From Lachnospiraceae bacterium XPB1003 (GTDB lineage Bacteria; Bacillota; Clostridia; Lachnospirales; Lachnospiraceae), in the NCBI GenBank assembly GCA_900102065.1, contig FMVK01000011.1, positions 48,837-112,836 of the forward strand: a stretch of DNA of 64,000 nt, given 5' to 3'. Positions 60,021 through 64,000 of the stretch are shown piece by piece. The notes beneath the pieces are model-generated. The model made no database searches and was not told where the DNA came from. It saw nothing but the letters and a program-made list of their open reading frames with translations. Numbering within the stretch: the first letter of the stretch is position 1; every line of letters starts with the position of its first letter. A program made the position numbers and the translations under genes.

Positions 60021-60872
60021 ATGATAATGAAGAAGCACAATGTTTTACCCAAAGCGATGATGGCAATGCTGGCAGTAGTGATGCTCGGCGGTTGCGGAAA
60101 TAATATGCAGACAAAAACCGACGATCCGGCGATTTCCGACAGATCGGAATATTCCGAGACAACGGAGACCTCAGAGGCAACGGAGTCATCGGAAAATGAA
60201 GCGGAGAAAGCGGCCAAAGGTAAAATCGTCACGGAGGATGTGGAAAGCGTGACACTGCGCTTCTATGTCGGATACAATATTGCTACGGGAAATGCTATCA
60301 GTGATATCGTTCCCTGCCAGACGATGATAGTAGAAGGCGAAGATCTTGAAAAACTGGCAAAGATGCTGCCTGAATTAGTAAGCGTAGAGTTAGATCCCGA
60401 AATGGATGTAATATATCTAACAGACAAGTATGAGATTACAATTAATGGTGACCAGGTCATCACTATCGGAGATCAGATGGGTTATTACGAGGCGGAAGGT
60501 GAGTACTTTACGGTGCCTGAGGAATTATTCGAAACTGTAGAGAGCATAGCAGAAGCCTACTGCGATAATGAGGTTTACAAGACTCTTGATTCAAAGCAGA
60601 TCGCCGTAACTGACAGCAAGAAGGGCGTCGAGTATCCCATCACAGATCCGGAACAGCTGGAAAGAATCAACTCGATCAAATACTACACGATCGAAGGCGA
60701 CGAGTCGATGTTTGAAGAAAATGAAGTAGCGTATGTCCTGAGCCTGGACGACGGCGAAAGCATGTTTGTATTCTATGCAGGAGTAACCGGTTGCATCATC
60801 CACAACGACGGTACCTGCGAATACGTGCACATCGATGATATGGAGGATTATCTGAACTCGATCATACAGTAA
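60021..60872 (+). CDS. Lipoprotein of unknown function
   Basis: A 283-residue lipoprotein. The signal peptide ends in MLGGCGNN (Cys25 lipidated); a Ser/Thr/Glu-rich linker spans about 35-62; the rest is an unrecognised globular domain with internal similarity hints (ITINGDQVITIGDQMGYYEA and SLDDGESMFVFYAG). GTGAGG precedes ATG 60021; ATG 60027 is equally possible. Its terminator is the apparent insertion site of the downstream group II intron. Confidence 0.75.
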   Translation: MIMKKHNVLPKAMMAMLAVVMLGGCGNNMQTKTDDPAISDRSEYSETTETSEATESSENEAEKAAKGKIVTEDVESVTLRFYVGYNIATGNAISDIVPCQTMIVEGEDLEKLAKMLPELVSVELDPEMDVIYLTDKYEITINGDQVITIGDQMGYYEAEGEYFTVPEELFETVESIAEAYCDNEVYKTLDSKQIAVTDSKKGVEYPITDPEQLERINSIKYYTIEGDESMFEENEVAYVLSLDDGESMFVFYAGVTGCIIHNDGTCEYVHIDDMEDYLNSIIQ

Positions 60873-60907
60873 TGACAGCGAACGGGTTTACAGGGGGAGA
60901 TATGAAG

Positions 60908-60930
60908 AGGGCGCCGAAAGGCGCCCTTTT
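60908..60930 (+). terminator. Lipoprotein gene terminator, intron target
   Basis: AGGGCGCC-GAAA-GGCGCCCT followed by TTT. The intron begins directly after the T run, as expected for group IIC introns. Confidence 0.85.
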
Positions 60931-62783
60931 GGGTATGACGGGCATGCCGTCGGTCTGTGGTGAAAGTCCACAAGGGGCGTAGTTGCCAACGAACCCCATA
61001 GCGACTCCCAAGGTTTACATCGCGAGGTTGTAGGCGAGAAGAAGGGATAGCGAAATCGTAGCCTGACGAACAGAAACCTGATACAAGGCGTACATGGCGG
61101 ATAAACTGGCCCAAGACAGTGAAGTCCAAAAGGCAACCGTAACCCATGTGCGTAAATCAGGCAGGTAGACGAGGAAAGATTGGCAGGCTTATCCCGTGAG
61201 GTCTCACAGGCGGTATCATTCGCCGTAGTAACAACGAACTGTGAGAAGTCAGCAGAAGCCGTAGTAGGCATGGCTCTGAAATGAGCTATACTAAAGGGCT
61301 GAACAATGTAACCGTGTAATCAAATGTATGTCGCATGGAATACCTGACAGCAGGAATCGGGAAACGTAAATGAGCAGATACTGCACCACCTAGGGTGAAT
61401 CCATGGGAACGGAAAGGAGAAAGCACACAAGGCAATGTCAGAACTGTTAGAAAGGATACTGTCTAACGACAACATGAACTCTGCCTACAAGAGAGTCAGT
61501 GCCAATAAAGGGGCAGGCGGTGTAGACGAGGTGACGGTTGAAGAACTCGGCGATTACATCAAAGAGCATTGGAAGGGTATCAGGGAGCAAATCAGGCACA
61601 GGGAATATAACCCACAGCCAGTCAGAAGGGTAGAGATACCCAAGCCAAACGGAGGAGTGAGGAAACTTGGAATCCCGACCGTAATGGACAGGGTAATTCA
61701 GCAAGGCATAGTGCAGGTAATAAGCCCTATGTGCGAGCCTCTGTTCTCGGAATGGAGTTACGGCTTCAGACCAAACAGAAGCTGCGAAATGGCAATCAGA
61801 CAACTGCTTATCTACCTGAACGAGGGTTACGAGTGGATAGTAGATATCGACTTGGAGAAATTCTTTGACAACGTACCACAGGACAAGCTCATGAGTCTTG
61901 TCCATAACATCATCAATGATGGAGATACAGAGTCGCTAATCCGTAAGTACCTCAAAGCAGGAGTCATGACGCCACAGGGATATGAGGAAACAAAACTCGG
62001 AACCCCACAGGGCGGAAACCTGTCACCGCTACTATCAAACATCATGCTGAATGAACTGGACAAAGAACTGGAAGCAAGACAACTTCGGTTTACAAGATAC
62101 GCTGACGACTGCGTTATAGCTGTCAGGAGCGAAGCAAGTGCGAAGCGTGTAATGCGGACAGTGACGGACTGGATACAGAGGAAACTTGGGTTAAAGGTTA
62201 ACATGACCAAGACCCATATCACAAGACCGCAGAAGATGAAATATCTGGGCTTCGGTTTCTATAAGGACGGCAAGGCTAACGAATGGAAGTGCAGACCGCA
62301 TCAAGACTCGGTGGCTAAGCTTAAGCGAAAGCTTAAAGAACTGACTTGTAGAAAAACGCCTGGAACAGTCACAGGTAAGATTGCGATAATCAATCAGGTG
62401 ACAAGAGGGTGGATAAACTACTTTGCCCGTGGCTCCATGAAAACAGCGATGGCTGAAATCGACGCACATCTAAGGACAAGAATCAGAATCATTATTTGGA
62501 AACAGTGGAAAGTGCCGAAGAAACGACAATGGGGATTGCAAAAGCTCGGGATTGGAAAAGACCTTGCCCGACTGACAGCCTATTGTGGTGACCGTTATTA
62601 TTGGGTGGCCACGAAAACATGCGTTGTCAGAGCTATTTCCAAAGGAGTGTTAGCAAAGGCGGGACTTATAAGCTGTCTTGATTATTACAATGAGCGCCAC
62701 GCTTTGAAGTTATGTTGAACCGCCGTATGCCGAACGGCACGTACGGTGGTGTGAGAGGGATGGACAAACCATCCCTACTCGAT
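60931..62783 (+). mobile_element. Group II intron (IIC-like), apparently complete
   Basis: About 1.85 kb. A structured ~500-nt 5' region (domains I-III) precedes the maturase gene in domain IV. Domain V is recognisable at 62719-62750 (ACCGCCGTATGCC-GAAC-GGCACGTACGGTGGT split around its GAAC loop) and domain VI at 62757-62775 (GGGATGG-ACAAA-CCATCCC), ending CTACTCGAT. It sits immediately 3' of a terminator hairpin, which is the IIC target preference. The 5' boundary could be 60931 or 60933 (GTATG). The ends are by eye. Confidence 0.85.
61435..62718 (+). CDS. ltrA: Group II intron reverse transcriptase/maturase
   Basis: A 427-residue protein. The reverse transcriptase has IPKPNGGVRKLGIPTVMDRV, YGFRPNRSCEMAI, GTPQGGNLSPLLSN and the catalytic FTRYADDCVIAV (YADD at 222-225). 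The maturase domain X follows with INQVTRGWINYFARGSMKTA. No HNH endonuclease domain is present, as usual for IIC-type introns, which use single-stranded or hairpin targets. It is intact over the full family length and probably functional. Confidence 0.93.
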   Translation: MSELLERILSNDNMNSAYKRVSANKGAGGVDEVTVEELGDYIKEHWKGIREQIRHREYNPQPVRRVEIPKPNGGVRKLGIPTVMDRVIQQGIVQVISPMCEPLFSEWSYGFRPNRSCEMAIRQLLIYLNEGYEWIVDIDLEKFFDNVPQDKLMSLVHNIINDGDTESLIRKYLKAGVMTPQGYEETKLGTPQGGNLSPLLSNIMLNELDKELEARQLRFTRYADDCVIAVRSEASAKRVMRTVTDWIQRKLGLKVNMTKTHITRPQKMKYLGFGFYKDGKANEWKCRPHQDSVAKLKRKLKELTCRKTPGTVTGKIAIINQVTRGWINYFARGSMKTAMAEIDAHLRTRIRIIIWKQWKVPKKRQWGLQKLGIGKDLARLTAYCGDRYYWVATKTCVVRAISKGVLAKAGLISCLDYYNERHALKLC

Positions 62784-62804
62784 AGTGTAAAAATCAGATA
62801 ATAG

Positions 62805-62860
62805 TGTCCGGATTATTGGATAAGACATGTGGATAATGGAAGTATAGGGCAGGCGAGAAA
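62805..62860 (+). promoter_or_regulatory. Leader/promoter element B
   Basis: GTCCGGATTATTGGATAAG, then ACATGTGGATAATGGAAGTA, corresponds to element A at 19911-19966. An upstream pair of ATAGTGT repeats (62783-62805) also resembles the AATAGTG repeats near element A. Confidence 0.4.
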
Positions 62861-62872
62861 GGGGGATCAAAT

Positions 62873-63526
62873 ATGACTTCAGCGGAATTGGTAAGTCGTG
62901 GAAAAATCTATAGAAATGCAGGCCGATTTAATGAGGCATATAAATGCTTCCTTGAGGCTGCGCTGGATAATGATCGTGACGCAATAAAGAATCTTGGCAA
63001 ATGTTACCTGCATGGTGAAGGCGTGAGACAGGATCCGGAGAAGGCGTCTTATTATTTCGAACTGGCTAAAGCTGCGGCGGAAACGAGAATGCCGAAATAT
63101 CATGATGCGCAGGGCTGCGATGATAGTGGTGCCGGTGATAATGATAGCGATTGCTTCGAAGACAGACGATTCAATTTCACGATAGGGCTGGAACCAATGG
63201 GGAGAAATGCTTTCAGGTACATCGTTGAAGATGTACTGAGAGTAATGGATGACGAGGGAGATTTTCTTAGTGTGGCTTACATTCCGGTAAGAACGGACAA
63301 GGTTTCATGCATTCAGTCACACCGACAGGAAAACAGTGAGCTGCATTATGTGGAGATCATAATAGAAAATGATAGTAAGAGAGGCTTTATGATCCTGGCT
63401 AAGGAAGATTTATCTCTGAAGGATACTATCGAGATTTATAAAAAGGTTCTTGTGGATTATGAGTTTCCGAATTTGGTGGGCTGGGAGGATGTGACGGAAA
63501 AGGTGGAGTATCTCTACGATGATTAG
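62873..63526 (+). CDS. Sel1-type repeat protein with unknown C-terminal domain
   Basis: A 217-residue protein. Residues 1-70 have two Sel1 units (GRFNEAYKCFLEAALDNDRD, then YLHGEGVRQDPEKASYYFEL); a short acidic linker follows; residues about 100-217 are an unrecognised alpha/beta domain (FNFTIGLEPMGRNAFRYIVE, EFPNLVGWEDV). The N-terminus resembles that of the Sel1 protein at 22567-23166. A ribosome binding site AAAGGGGGATC precedes ATG 62873. The intron separates it from the lipoprotein gene. Confidence 0.75.
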   Translation: MTSAELVSRGKIYRNAGRFNEAYKCFLEAALDNDRDAIKNLGKCYLHGEGVRQDPEKASYYFELAKAAAETRMPKYHDAQGCDDSGAGDNDSDCFEDRRFNFTIGLEPMGRNAFRYIVEDVLRVMDDEGDFLSVAYIPVRTDKVSCIQSHRQENSELHYVEIIIENDSKRGFMILAKEDLSLKDTIEIYKKVLVDYEFPNLVGWEDVTEKVEYLYDD

Positions 63527-63725
63527 TCAGAAAATTTTCGATAAGTCCCACCAAAACGGTGGGGATGGAGCTGCCTTGAATGGGCTAAAATTATTAATTA
63601 AACATGCGACTGGATTAGCTGCAGATTGCGATAAGAATTTGATTAGGTCAATTGGAAAACTAAATTCCAGTTGCCCTGTCTCACTGACTGGAACTTACTA
63701 TTGCAAGGATGAGGGGTGGAAGTAA
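63519..63725 (+). CDS. Small hypothetical ORF
   Basis: A 68-codon frame overlapping the Sel1 gene end by 8 nt (MISQKIFDKSHQNGGDGAAL, ending in TGTYYCKDEGWK). It has no recognised motif and a weak ribosome binding site. It may be real through translational coupling, or be a fragment. Confidence 0.35.
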   Translation: MISQKIFDKSHQNGGDGAALNGLKLLIKHATGLAADCDKNLIRSIGKLNSSCPVSLTGTYYCKDEGWK

Positions 63726-63828
63726 CTTCTCCAAACATTCCTGAATGGTATTGATACCAGCCATAAAAACTTCTACACTATAGTTACTTTACCGGCATAC
63801 AGGATAGGGCAACGCTGGGGAGCGACCC

Positions 63829-63902
63829 GAGCAGTATACCGGATTCAACAGGAGCAGTATACCGGATTCAACAGGAGCAGCACATGGTGTTGCTCTTTTT
63901 TT
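63829..63902 (+). terminator. Two 23-bp tandem repeats running into a terminator
   Basis: GAGCAGTATACCGGATTCAA-CAG occurs at 63829-63851 and 63852-63874. The next GAGCAGCAC pairs with GTGTTGCTC (63875-63895, loop ATG), followed by T7. An inverted partner CTCCTGTTGAAATCC follows at about 63907-63921, so a larger hairpin is also possible. Apart from this, no gene is seen in 63726-64000. Confidence 0.6.
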
Positions 63903-63940
63903 ATGCTCCTGTTGAAATCCAGAGCGTAAAACCCCGGGGT

Positions 63941-63959
63941 CAAGGGGCAGAGCCCCTTG
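63941..63959. repeat. Short GC-rich palindrome
   Basis: CAAGGGGC-AGA-GCCCCTTG is a perfect 8-bp hairpin, of a kind often dispersed in clostridial intergenic regions. TATAAT-like TGTATAATTC follows at about 63961. Confidence 0.5.
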
Positions 63960-64000
63960 GTGTATAATTCGGTTCGCAGCAGAGGTCGGATGGCACAGCA

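Overview
The window looks like a chromosomal segment of a low-to-moderate-GC anaerobic Firmicute, most likely a rumen or gut Clostridium-class organism of the Lachnospiraceae/Butyrivibrio type. The evidence is the clostridial-type pyruvate phosphate dikinase at the left edge, strong GGAGG ribosome binding sites, many rho-independent terminators, a clostridial group IIC-like intron, and families common in these bacteria (DUF4143 ATPases, DUF6361, DUF4417, DUF2809, cyclic-phosphate receiver). The genus is inference only. No tRNA, rRNA, CRISPR array, integrase or ordinary insertion sequence was seen.

Layout. 1-8.6 kb: the 3' part of ppdK, whose last bases plus terminator are repeated 1.9 kb downstream on the far side of a DUF4143-type ATPase gene; then a membrane protein, an orphan antitoxin-like gene, a DUF2809 protein, a second DUF4143 ATPase and a diguanylate cyclase on the minus strand. 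8.8-14.6 kb: a third DUF4143 ATPase, a SLOG-domain protein paired with a soluble FtsH-like AAA+/M41 protease, a WYL regulator with a cyclic-phosphate receiver protein, and a decayed copy of the WYL 3' end. 14.6-19.8 kb: a tightly packed run of seven mostly unrecognised genes including a small HAD phosphatase. 19.9-23.9 kb: a PcfJ-like protein, an HTH-fused MntA antitoxin with a frameshifted HepT toxin, a Sel1-repeat protein and a methyltransferase.

23.9-46.6 kb is a defence-island-like core: (i) a PLD/DEAD/DUF3427 helicase coupled to an HNH nuclease; (ii) an SNF2 helicase translationally coupled to a 1,332-residue protein with an SWIM zinc finger, a NUMOD1-like DNA-binding motif, two blocks of BspA-like leucine-rich repeats and a Tudor-like C-terminus; (iii) a small membrane protein overlapping a KAP P-loop NTPase; (iv) DUF6361, PLD nuclease and SNF2-like helicase genes in one overlapping operon, which resembles, from memory, the described Azaca system, followed by a convergent metallo-beta-lactamase-fold hydrolase. 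Item (ii) is my best candidate for an undescribed system.

46.7-64 kb: lipoproteins, a large protein with a glycine-zipper hydrophobic C-terminal segment, a truncated Rpn-family nuclease whose C-terminal end is tandemly repeated with a 267-bp period, an XRE regulator, a fourth DUF4143 ATPase bracketed by a 22-bp direct repeat, a DnaQ-like exonuclease, a membrane diguanylate cyclase, a remnant of an ImmA/IrrE peptidase with small Cys-rich and DUF4417 genes, a ribbon-helix-helix regulator behind a perfect 16-bp palindromic operator, a lipoprotein whose terminator hosts a group IIC-like intron, and a second Sel1-type gene.

Two themes cut across the window. Each of the four DUF4143 ATPase genes has its own sigma-A-like promoter with short tandem or inverted repeats at the -35 region. 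Three gene insertions (two ATPases and the receiver protein) are bracketed by copies of the 3' end of the gene to their left.
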